Positions 1-6,621 of a DNA stretch of 64,000 nucleotides are shown here, in pieces (the stretch's first letter is position 1; every line of letters starts with the position of its first letter). The stretch covers positions 124,001 through 188,000 of the forward strand of contig CAVVFZ010000011.1 in the NCBI GenBank assembly GCA_963747555.1, in the 5' to 3' direction. This DNA comes from DUZB01 sp963747555. Lineage in GTDB: Bacteria; Desulfobacterota; DSM-4660; Desulfatiglandales; Desulfatiglandaceae. The notes under the pieces were generated by a model that saw only the letters and a list, made by a program, of their open reading frames with translations, ran no database searches and was not told where the DNA came from. The position numbers and the translations under genes are program-made.

Positions 1-1
1 T

Positions 2-91
2 GTCCGGCGCGATGAAAACCTGGATGCCGGTATTGAATATGCGCATCCTGCAGACGAAGTCATTGCACGTATTCGGGCACGCCGACCATGA
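2..91 (+). CDS. Addiction module antitoxin, C-terminal part (partial at window edge)
   Basis: The frame is open from base 2 to a TGA at 89-91 and encodes the last 29 residues of a protein ending EVIARIRARRP. The pattern of paired Arg, a Gly about ten residues later, and an EVxxRIR tail matches the C-terminus of the small 'putative addiction module component' antitoxins (Pfam Unstab_antitox type). Its stop overlaps the start of the toxin gene (ATGA at 88-91), the usual arrangement for this pair. The N-terminus lies outside the window. The assignment rests mainly on the tail pattern plus the RelE/ParE neighbour. Confidence 0.6.
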   Translation, partial: VRRDENLDAGIEYAHPADEVIARIRARRP

Positions 92-384
92 TCTCTTTTA
101 TTGAGATCCATGAGATGGCAGAGATTGAAATCGAAGAGGCTGTAGATTTCTATGACATGCAAAGCCCTGGATTAGGGGGTGCCTTTATCGATGAGTTCCA
201 GCGATCGCTCAAGAGAATTTCCGAATTTCCCAATGCAGCTCCATTGATCCGAACCCGAGTTAGGAAAAGATTTATGGACAGGTTTCCGTTCTCCGTGATC
301 TATTCTGTAAGGGCCGATCAAATCAGAATCCTCGCAATTGCCCACCATAAGAGACGTCCGTTTTACTGGCGCGGGCGCCGATGA
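88..384 (+). CDS. RelE/ParE family toxin
   Basis: The 98-residue protein has the ParE/RelE signature: an N-terminal helical hairpin (AEIEIEEAVDFYD, then GAFIDEFQRSLKRISEFP), an R(V)RKRFMDRFPFSVIY strand pair, and a C-terminal IRILAIAHHKRRPFYW strand. Family members either cleave mRNA on the ribosome (RelE) or poison gyrase (ParE); the sequence does not decide between them. The start ATG overlaps the antitoxin stop by four bases, so the two are translationally coupled. The length is normal and no key region is missing, so it is probably intact. Confidence 0.85.
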   Translation: MISFIEIHEMAEIEIEEAVDFYDMQSPGLGGAFIDEFQRSLKRISEFPNAAPLIRTRVRKRFMDRFPFSVIYSVRADQIRILAIAHHKRRPFYWRGRR

Positions 385-522
385 CCATTCCCCGAAAGAA
401 CCGCAGCTTTCCTGATTTGAAACCATTAGCCATAAGCAACTGATGGAATTAAACGAATCCATAACGAATGCAGAGTTACACGAACAGTCTCTGATCCTTC
501 TTGAAGGAACAATGAACCAACA

Positions 523-658
523 TTGATGCTCCCGTGAAAAGTCGAAAAACCTCTGATTTCGTCATTCCCGCGAAAGCGGGAATCCAGGACATCGGCTACC
601 TATGGATTCTCGCTTTCGCGGGAATGACGGCCTGGGGGACTTTTTACAGGAGCATCAA
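523..658. repeat. MITE/REP-like element with nested inverted repeats
   Basis: The outer arms TTGATGCTCCCGTGAAAAGT (from 523) and ACTTTTTACAGGAGCATCAA (to 658) are inverted repeats with only a few mismatches. Inside them lie a second inverted pair, starting GTCATTCCCGCGAAAGCGGG at 561 and ending TTTCGCGGGAATGAC at 628. The inner left arm is itself a hairpin. No protein is encoded, so it would depend on a transposase elsewhere. The GTCATTCCCGCGAAAGCGGG word is a familiar dispersed element in proteobacterial genomes. The element ends about 15 bases before the broken 5' end of the YhcG-like gene, so its insertion probably removed that gene's start. Confidence 0.75.
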
Positions 659-675
659 CATTCCCTTCTCCATAG

Positions 676-1494
676 TCAAACCCTTACTGGGATATTGGCC
701 AGGCCATCGTGGAAAAGCAAAAAACGCTCCACTGGGACGATTCGGCGGTGGAAATGGTGGCGGCGGATCTGCGCCGGGCGTTCCCTGGCTCAAGGGGGTT
801 TTCGGCCAACAGCGTCTGGCTCATGCGTCAGTTCCTCTTGAAGTATTCGAGCCCCCAGTTTCTTGAACAGGCTGTTCAAGAAATGAGATGGCGCGGACAT
901 CTGTTTCTGGAACCGACTGTTCCAGAAGCGGCGAACCCCGACTGCCGAGCGCCCTCAGATGAACCGCAATCAATTCTTGAACGACTTGTTCAAGGAATCT
1001 TCCCTGTAATTCCTTGGGGTCATCATGTCGAAATCGTGAAGAAAGTCAAAGCTCCCGCTGCCCGGCTCTGGTATTTTGAGGCCACGGCCCGCCTGGGCTG
1101 GTCCCGGAATGTCCTCTTGAACCAGATCAAGGCCGGGGCCTACGAACGGGCCAGGATGGAAAGGAAGTTGTTCTATCACCGGTTTCTTAAAGCCCTCGTG
1201 GCCTTTGAGCTCAAGGTCGGGCCCTTTGAACCCGAATATGCCGGCAAGATGGATTTTTATCTGAATCTTCTCAATGACAGGGAGCGCAGCCCCGGCGACC
1301 AGCCTTCCATCGGCGTCATCCTTTGCGCCGAAAAGGATGATATTGAGGTGGAATACGCCCTGCGAACCAAGGCCAACCCCATCGGCGTGGCCACCTATGC
1401 GCTGCAACCCAGGCTGCCCGCCGAAATGAAGGGTAAACTGCCATCGGCGAGACAGCTAAAGGCCGTGGTCCGGAGTGTATTGCCGGAGGGATAA
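676..1494 (+). pseudogene. YhcG/DUF1016 PDDEXK nuclease, 5'-truncated with internal deletion
   Basis: The frame after a TAG at 673 begins SNPYWDIGQAIVEKQ, the middle of the usual YhcG N-terminal domain, so the first ~25 residues are gone; a GTG at 709 is the first plausible start. The wHTH-like DUF1016_N domain continues to WGHHVEIVKKVKAPAARLWY and YERAR. There it jumps directly to KLFYHRFLKALVAFELK of the C-terminal nuclease domain. About 100 residues are missing, including the DLLFYH aspartate of the PDDEXK site, although the ELK motif remains. The nuclease should be inactive. In intact form these proteins accompany restriction or toxin-like loci. The 5' loss abuts the MITE at 523-658. Confidence 0.75.
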
Positions 1495-1521
1495 CTATTG
1501 ACCTGTCCCCTTTCTCCCGGT

Positions 1522-2083
1522 TAAAAAACCACACCCGGTAAGGGTCGATCCGGCGCCGTGTTTCCCTCTTTCGGCTCATGGTGAAATAGACGATCTCAAT
1601 CGTCTTCCGGTTGACGGACGCGTCCATTACACGGTTGATGATCTCTTTGAACCTGCCGTAGTCTTTGTACGGCTTCATACTGAGATGAAGGGCCTGCTCG
1701 ACACTTTTCAGATATTCGATGGAGTCTTTGGGAAGGGTGGTCTTGACCTTTTGAAGCAGCGATTCCAGGGACTCGAAAAAGGCCGTATCCTTGAAAACCT
1801 TGAGCATATCCCTGCTGAAATGGAGGGCCATCAGTTCCGTGAGGGTAAATGGGATAGGGATCTGGTTTTTCACCGTGTCCAGCACGGACCACAGGTTTTT
1901 TCCTTCCGACCGTTCGGTGTAGATGGGGAAACCGGCCACTTGAAGGGCTTCCAGGTCCCGGTAGAGGGTCCGGGGCCGGCATTCCAGTTCCCGCGCCAGT
2001 TCCGAAGCCGATTTTCCCTTTCTGGAAGATATCAAGGTCTGGATGATCTTCCACTGTCTCCCTAACTGGTCGCCCCTGGCCAT
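1522..2083 (-). pseudogene. WYL-domain HTH transcriptional regulator, 3'-truncated
   Basis: The start ATG (2083) follows a good GAGGAGG site. Residues 1-60 form an HTH of the DeoR-like kind found in WYL regulators (GKSASELARELECRPRTLYRDLEALQVAGFPIY). A linker follows, then the start of the WYL domain (RKTIEIVYFTMSRKRETRRRIDPYRVWFFN). After WFFN, around base 1520, similarity stops and the frame runs antisense into the broken YhcG gene as far as 1316. The ligand-binding half of WYL and the C-terminal extension are therefore lost. WYL regulators are often found beside CRISPR-Cas loci and sense nucleic acid or nucleotide ligands. Here it diverges from the cas operon, but it is probably no longer functional. 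Confidence 0.7.
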
Positions 2084-2191
2084 GGCGTCCTCCTCAAATA
2101 TTAAATGCCTCCCGCCTGGCGGAGTTCCACCGGCCGTCCTCCGGAGTTTGGCTGAAAAACAATTGCGGAGCGTTCTTTACGGAAGCTATCT

Positions 2192-2369
2192 AGTGTCCAT
2201 CCATTAATGTGTTTATGAACACTGCGGGTTTCCAATTCAGAAATGAGCAATTTTTCGCAAGGTCAAGGAAAACAAGGGCTTGCGCGGAGACGTACGACTG
2301 TACGTCGCACAAGGAACCCCGCAGTTCGACGCCGAGATTGCGGAAAAGGGCCATTTATGGATGGAAACT
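2192..2369. repeat. MITE-like element with ATCT target duplication
   Basis: Imperfect terminal inverted repeats AGTGTCCATCCATTAATG (2192-2209) and CATTTATGGATGGAAACT (2352-2369) match at about 15 of 18 positions. Both ends are flanked by the same four bases, ATCT, at 2188-2191 and 2370-2373, as expected of a target-site duplication. A central hairpin GACGTACGACTGTACGTC lies near 2290. Short open frames inside do not resemble proteins. It is read as a non-autonomous transposable element; its transposase family is unknown to me. Confidence 0.6.
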
Positions 2370-2487
2370 ATCTATCAGATTCCAAAATACTCAGGCATGA
2401 AATAAACCATTTTATCAAGAAATTTGGCAATATTTTTTCCAGGTGATATCAAAAAAAATCGCAGTTTGTTGAAAAAAAGTTTCGACT

Positions 2488-2513
2488 TTGTGACCGTATC
2501 TGACAAACAGGGG
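2488..2513 (+). repeat. Direct repeat, copy 1 (TGTGACCGTATCTGACAAAC core)
   Basis: The core TGTGACCGTATCTGACAAAC followed by AGGGG recurs at 2948-2972. Both copies are preceded about 40 bases upstream by an A-tract ending in AAATCG and by a T- or A-rich stretch, so the similarity extends loosely over about 70 bases. It could be a regulator operator, a promoter duplication or the edges of an inserted segment. Confidence 0.5.
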
Positions 2514-2675
2514 TGTTAAGATGCCCCTAAACCGGTCGGCAATTCGACCGACTTGGGAGTTGAAAATGTTCTTCAACCAGCTCCGGGGCAGGTCCGCGAT
2601 GACTGAAACAAGCGGGCTCTTTTGTGCGGCCGGACAGACAAGAAAAGAGGCTGGGATTTAAATAACTATTTAAAA

Positions 2676-2704
2676 TTGACTTACGATATGTCTTGATGTA
2701 GAAA
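2676..2704 (+). promoter_or_regulatory. Possible sigma-70 promoter of a leader-like transcript
   Basis: TTGACT (2676-2681) and TAGAAA (2699-2704) are separated by 17 bases. About 60 bases further on a good ribosome site (GAAGGAG) precedes an ATG at 2765. The short frame that starts there runs straight through the terminator hairpin at 2783-2828, a layout that resembles a leader or attenuator. No known leader peptide was recognised. Confidence 0.3.
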
Positions 2705-2782
2705 AATTGGCACGATAATTTGCACGGTTTTTCTTTCAATCCCGAGAGGGTGAAGGAGATCAAGATGGCCCTACGAAAAAAC

Positions 2783-2828
2783 AACCCCGCTTCCGGAAAC
2801 AGAAGGAAGACGGGGTTTTTTATTTTCC
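2783..2828 (+). terminator. Intrinsic terminator hairpin
   Basis: AACCCCGCTTCC pairs with GGAAG-A-CGGGGTT around a ten-base loop, followed by TTTTTATTTT. It would end transcription starting near 2710. The reverse strand also carries a T-run, so it may work in both directions. It lies 190 bases upstream of the first gene of the cas operon. Confidence 0.65.
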
Positions 2829-2945
2829 GGACCGGGAACGCCACGCCATGTTTCGATTCGGTTGGCTCAACCACCAAGAATAAAAACATATCTAAAGCCG
2901 GCTAAAATGAAAAAAAATCGTAAAAGGGTGATTTTTTTCCGAAGT

Positions 2946-2972
2946 CTGTGACCGTATCTGACAAACAGGGGG
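2946..2972 (+). repeat. Direct repeat, copy 2, just upstream of the cas operon
   Basis: This second copy of the TGTGACCGTATCTGACAAAC core is followed by a G-run and TATGAT, about 50 bases before the first plausible start codon of the operon (3021). The position suits a promoter or operator of the CRISPR-Cas operon. I could not assign a clear -35 and -10 pair. Confidence 0.4.
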
Positions 2973-3020
2973 GGTATGATGCTCTGGGATTGAGATTTTG
3001 TGTCAGGGGACCATCATGAA

Positions 3021-3320
3021 ATGAGAGAGAAAATGGATGAGGGCTTGCGTGAAATCGCGACACAGATAAAGAGACTGACGGTGACGGCGAAGGCGGCATA
3101 CTGCCATCAAGTCAATGCGCTGATAAACGAGAAGGTTCAGGACCCTCACCAGATTGAACACCTCCTCGACAGCCTGCTTGATTTCTGTTTCGATGATGGG
3201 ATCGTCGTTTTGTACAGGAAACTATGTCGCTACTATTTCGATATAGACCCGGAAGCCACGGTCGACTATGTGAGATTTTATCGAGATTTTTGGGACAACG
3301 ATGGGAATACCTCCAGATGA
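3021..3320 (+). CDS. Small helical protein of unknown function, first gene of the cas operon
   Basis: The frame is open from a GTG at 3000. The ATG at 3021, 11 bases after AGGGGAC, looks the better start and gives 99 residues. No family was recognised. The protein looks all-alpha: an amphipathic N-terminal helix (EKMDEGLREIATQIKRLTVTAKAAYCHQVNALIN), a second helical pair (DPHQIEHLLDSLLDFCFD), and an aromatic-rich end (YRKLCRYYFDID, YVRFYRDFWD). Its stop overlaps the next gene's ATG (ATGA at 3317), and that gene in turn overlaps cas3, so the three are probably co-translated. A role in the CRISPR system is inferred from this coupling only. Confidence 0.65.
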   Translation: MREKMDEGLREIATQIKRLTVTAKAAYCHQVNALINEKVQDPHQIEHLLDSLLDFCFDDGIVVLYRKLCRYYFDIDPEATVDYVRFYRDFWDNDGNTSR

Positions 3321-3712
3321 AAGGGGTTCGGCATAGTTCTCAATGTCGGCCTTTGAACGTGAAAAAGAGACTCCGAAAGAAGAAGCATTGTGGTGAGTTC
3401 ACCGAATGGGGCAGCCAGATCCTAATCGTCCGAAATCGAAAAGATGGATCGGATGAATTCCTGGACGCCTTTGTTGACGAGGCGATCGAAGCCAACGGCT
3501 GCTACTGCGGCGGCGGAGGGAGTGCCGAAAAGCTCAGTTTCGTTGTAGAACTGGGCCGGCTTTCGGATCGTCCCGATGACAGGTTGGAAAAGATTGTCGA
3601 ATGGCTTAAGAGCCGGGCCGATATTCAAAGCTGGAAGGTGGGCGGAGAATTTGACCTCTGGCATGGAGACTATGAGGACAATTTGAAGCGATCCGCGGAG
3701 AGGGAAGGATGA
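3317..3712 (+). CDS. YggL/DUF469-family protein coupled to cas3
   Basis: The segment VKKRLRKKKHCGEF followed by FLDAFVDEAIEANG, GGGG, LSFVVELGR, and EFDLWHGD aligns in order with E. coli YggL (KNRSRRLRKKMHIDEF ... FINEVIEPN ... ELFDVWWD). YggL is a ribosome-associated protein of little-known role. The ATG at 3317 overlaps the upstream stop; a GTG just before KKRLRKKK is an alternative start. The gene ends with TGA at 3710-3712, overlapping the cas3 ATG at 3709. Such tight coupling to cas3 is not usual for YggL. The identity of the fold is fairly secure; the biological role here is open. Confidence 0.7.
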   Translation: MKGVRHSSQCRPLNVKKRLRKKKHCGEFTEWGSQILIVRNRKDGSDEFLDAFVDEAIEANGCYCGGGGSAEKLSFVVELGRLSDRPDDRLEKIVEWLKSRADIQSWKVGGEFDLWHGDYEDNLKRSAEREG

Positions 3713-5898
3713 TAGAACAAGTGAAACGGAAATACTATGCGCATTCTCTTGAAGGAAGACCGCTCGAGAATTGGCAGCCGTTATGTACACATTCTGGGAA
3801 CGTGGCGACGATTGCGGAGCGATTCGCGAGCTTGTTTTCCTCTGCCGACTGGGTTTGGAATGCGGGCTTATTGCATGATCTTGGAAAGGCTGCCATTGAG
3901 TTCCAAGCCTATTTGTTCCAGCAGAATGGCTTGGATGACGCAGACTATGATGGGATTGGCCGAGGTCGCGTTAATCACTCCAGTGCCGGCGCAGCATTCG
4001 CGGTCGAGAAATTTGGTGAATTCATAGGGCTTACTCTCGCCTTTTTGGCAGCGGGCCATCACGCAGGTTTACCCGACTGGTTCGAGACTGATACCGGCAA
4101 TGCAGCTTTGCGGATCAGACTCAAAGAAGGCCGTGAAAACCTTAATCGCATTCGCGAAAAAGCTGAAGAGGTCGGGAAAAGGCTCAGACCGGTGGCAAAA
4201 CCGCCGAGTTTTGTGAAACCGGGCAACTTCCATTTATGGGTCAGGATGCTTTTTTCGGCTCTTGTAGATGCGGACTATCTGGATACCGAGGCATTCATGC
4301 AGCCGGAGCAGGTTGAAGAGCGAAAGGGGTTTTCCATGCTGGTTGAACTCAAGCAGGCCTTCGATCGCCATATGGAAGGATTCAAACCGAATACGCCCGT
4401 GAACGCGATTCGGCGCCAGATCCTCGCAGCGTGCCGCACTGCGGCTGAAAAAAGCCCGGGTATCTTCTCTCTTACTGTTCCCACGGGAGGCGGAAAAACG
4501 CTTTCCGCCATGGCCTTCGCTCTCGATCATGCACTCAAGTATGACAAACGCCGCATCATCTATGTTATTCCTTATACAAGCATCGTCGAGCAAACAGCGG
4601 AGACGCTGACGGGCATCTTCGGTGCGGAGAATGTAGTTGAGCATCACTGCAATGTTGAGCCGGAGAGGGAAACACAGAGGTCGCGTTTAGCTTCCGAGAA
4701 CTGGGATGCACCCATTATTGTCACCACTAACGTTCAGCTCTTTGAATCCATGTTCGCTGCCAGGTCGAGACGGACCCGTAAGTTGCATAACATCGTCAAC
4801 AGTGTGGTCATCCTTGATGAAGCCCAACTCCTTCCCCCCGAAAAGTTGGCGCCATGTATAGATGTCATAAACCAGCTTACACAGAACTATGATGTAAGCA
4901 TGGTGCTTGCCACCGCCACACAACCAGCCCTTCCAAATCTCGACCCGACCAGGGAAATCATAGCGAATCCATCAAGTCTATACCAGCAACTCATGCGAAC
5001 CGTGATAAATATGCCGGCCGATATGAACCAGCCGCGCAGTTGGGCGGATCTTGCAACCGAACTGCAGACCTACGAACAGGTTTTGTGTGTTGTCAACACG
5101 CGCCGTGATTGTCACGAACTTTTCAGCTTCATGCCGAAGGACACATTTCATCTATCTGCACTCATGTGTGGGCAACACCGTTCCGAAGTAATTCGGAAGA
5201 TTAAACAGCGGCTCAAGGAAGGCCTGGCCACGTGCGTTATCAGCACCCAACTGGTGGAAGCGGGCGTCGACATCGATTTTCCGGTTGTGTATCGTGCTCT
5301 GTGTGGATTGGACTCCATCCTTCAAGCCGCCGGTCGCTGTAACCGTGAAGGCAGACTGAACCAAGTAGGGAAACTGGGCCAGGTGCATGTTTTTGTACCG
5401 CCGAAACCTGCTCCCCGTGGCCTCCTTCTCAAGGGAGAAAACACAACCCGAGAACTGTCCGCCACGCCTGGGCTGGATCCAAATTGTCTTGACGTAGTTG
5501 CTTCCTATTTCCGTTGTTTTTATTCCAAAGTCAATGACACGGGGGAAAAATGGCTTAGAGACAGGCTGGTGAAAGACGTCCCCCACGTACATTTTCGTAC
5601 GGCCGCAGAAGAATTCAAGTTCATTGACGATCAAGCTCAACAATCCATATTCGTTCAGTATGGGGAAAGCGAGAGATACATAGAGGTATTGCGTCGGATT
5701 GGGCCCACCCGTGAAAACATGCGTAGGTTGCAGCGCTACGTTGTGAATTTATCAAGAAGGGACTATTTAAAGGCAAAGGCGGATGGCCTTGTGGATGAGG
5801 TATGGCCGGGATTTTGGCACTGGATCGGCCGTTATGACCCATCCCGTGGGTTGGCGTTGTTTGACTCAGCCTGGACACCGGAAGATCTGGTGATTTGA
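3709..5898 (+). CDS. cas3: CRISPR-associated helicase/nuclease Cas3 (type I-C)
   Basis: The 729-residue protein is the effector that degrades DNA after Cascade binds its target. The HD nuclease domain comes first (H28, H56-D57, H90, H117-H118). It is followed by an SF2 helicase: PTGGGKT at 258-264, DEAQ at 370-373, TAT at 402-404, then STQLVEAGVDIDFPVVYR and QAAGRCNREG of the second RecA lobe. All catalytic motifs are present, so the gene looks functional. GAGAGGGAAGG provides the ribosome site and the ATG overlaps the yggL-like stop. It heads the usual I-C order cas3-cas5-cas8-cas7-cas4-cas1-cas2, here with two extra genes before it and one in the middle. Confidence 0.97.
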   Translation: MIEQVKRKYYAHSLEGRPLENWQPLCTHSGNVATIAERFASLFSSADWVWNAGLLHDLGKAAIEFQAYLFQQNGLDDADYDGIGRGRVNHSSAGAAFAVEKFGEFIGLTLAFLAAGHHAGLPDWFETDTGNAALRIRLKEGRENLNRIREKAEEVGKRLRPVAKPPSFVKPGNFHLWVRMLFSALVDADYLDTEAFMQPEQVEERKGFSMLVELKQAFDRHMEGFKPNTPVNAIRRQILAACRTAAEKSPGIFSLTVPTGGGKTLSAMAFALDHALKYDKRRIIYVIPYTSIVEQTAETLTGIFGAENVVEHHCNVEPERETQRSRLASENWDAPIIVTTNVQLFESMFAARSRRTRKLHNIVNSVVILDEAQLLPPEKLAPCIDVINQLTQNYDVSMVLATATQPALPNLDPTREIIANPSSLYQQLMRTVINMPADMNQPRSWADLATELQTYEQVLCVVNTRRDCHELFSFMPKDTFHLSALMCGQHRSEVIRKIKQRLKEGLATCVISTQLVEAGVDIDFPVVYRALCGLDSILQAAGRCNREGRLNQVGKLGQVHVFVPPKPAPRGLLLKGENTTRELSATPGLDPNCLDVVASYFRCFYSKVNDTGEKWLRDRLVKDVPHVHFRTAAEEFKFIDDQAQQSIFVQYGESERYIEVLRRIGPTRENMRRLQRYVVNLSRRDYLKAKADGLVDEVWPGFWHWIGRYDPSRGLALFDSAWTPEDLVI

Positions 5899-5919
5899 AC
5901 ATAAGAACGGGAGGTGAAC

Positions 5920-6621
5920 ATGAAAGGATTCTGTCTGGAGGTAAGCGGCCCTTATGCCTGCTTCACCCGCCCCGAAATGAAAGTGGAGCGGGTCAGCTAT
6001 GATGTGATAACACCATCGGCCGCACGCGGTATTTTCGAGGCCATTTTGTGGAAACCGGCGATATCCTGGCTGGTGAATCGCATTGAGGTACTAGCGCCCA
6101 TTCGATGGATATCGGTTCGGCGGAACGAGGTGGGTGCAGTGGCCTCACCTCGTAAATCCGCCATCCTTATTGAAAATGAACGGCAGCAGCGGGCAGGACT
6201 TTTTCTGCGTGATGTGAAATATCGAATCCACGCCGAATTTGAATTTATTCCCCCTGATAAAAGGTCGGAGACGGGTAACGGTGTACAAAGAGGGCCATTC
6301 AATATCGAACATGGTCGGGAGCCAAAAAGCGACGAGACTGAAGCCAAATATGCCGCCATGTTTGAGCGACGGGCGATGAAAGGGCAATGCTTCAATCAGC
6401 CATATCTCGGTTGTCGAGAATTTGCAGCGGAATTCCAGCTGGTGAATGAGCTCAAAGAGCCCTCCAACCCCATCGCAGAGACACGTGATTTGGGCTGGAT
6501 GCTTTATGATCTCGACTACAGCGATCCAGCCGACCCCACGCCACTCTTTTTCCGCGCCAACATGGAAAACGGTGTGATTCACGTGCCGAAGCGAGATGAC
6601 AAAGGGGAGGTGAGAGGATGA
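5920..6621 (+). CDS. cas5c: Cas5c (Cas5d), crRNA-processing subunit of type I-C Cascade
   Basis: The ATG at 5920, eight bases after GGGAGGTG, is preferred to the GTG at 5914 and gives 233 residues. The N-terminus (MKGFCLEVSGPYACFTRPEMKVERVSYDVITPSAARGI) is typical of Cas5c, which replaces Cas6 in type I-C as the repeat-cleaving endoribonuclease and stays on the 5' handle. A DVKYRIHAEF segment supplies the Lys/His pair expected near the active site. The stop overlaps the cas8c ATG by four bases. No cas6 is present, consistent with this role. Confidence 0.95.
   Translation: MKGFCLEVSGPYACFTRPEMKVERVSYDVITPSAARGIFEAILWKPAISWLVNRIEVLAPIRWISVRRNEVGAVASPRKSAILIENERQQRAGLFLRDVKYRIHAEFEFIPPDKRSETGNGVQRGPFNIEHGREPKSDETEAKYAAMFERRAMKGQCFNQPYLGCREFAAEFQLVNELKEPSNPIAETRDLGWMLYDLDYSDPADPTPLFFRANMENGVIHVPKRDDKGEVRG

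Noticed and set aside
1316..1521. C-terminal part of the WYL frame
   Set aside because: It is antisense to the YhcG-like gene and has no WYL similarity after WFFN.
2708..2726. Sigma-54-like TTGGCACGATAATTTGCACG
   Set aside because: The GG and GC are 11 bases apart rather than 10, a spacing that sigma-54 does not tolerate.
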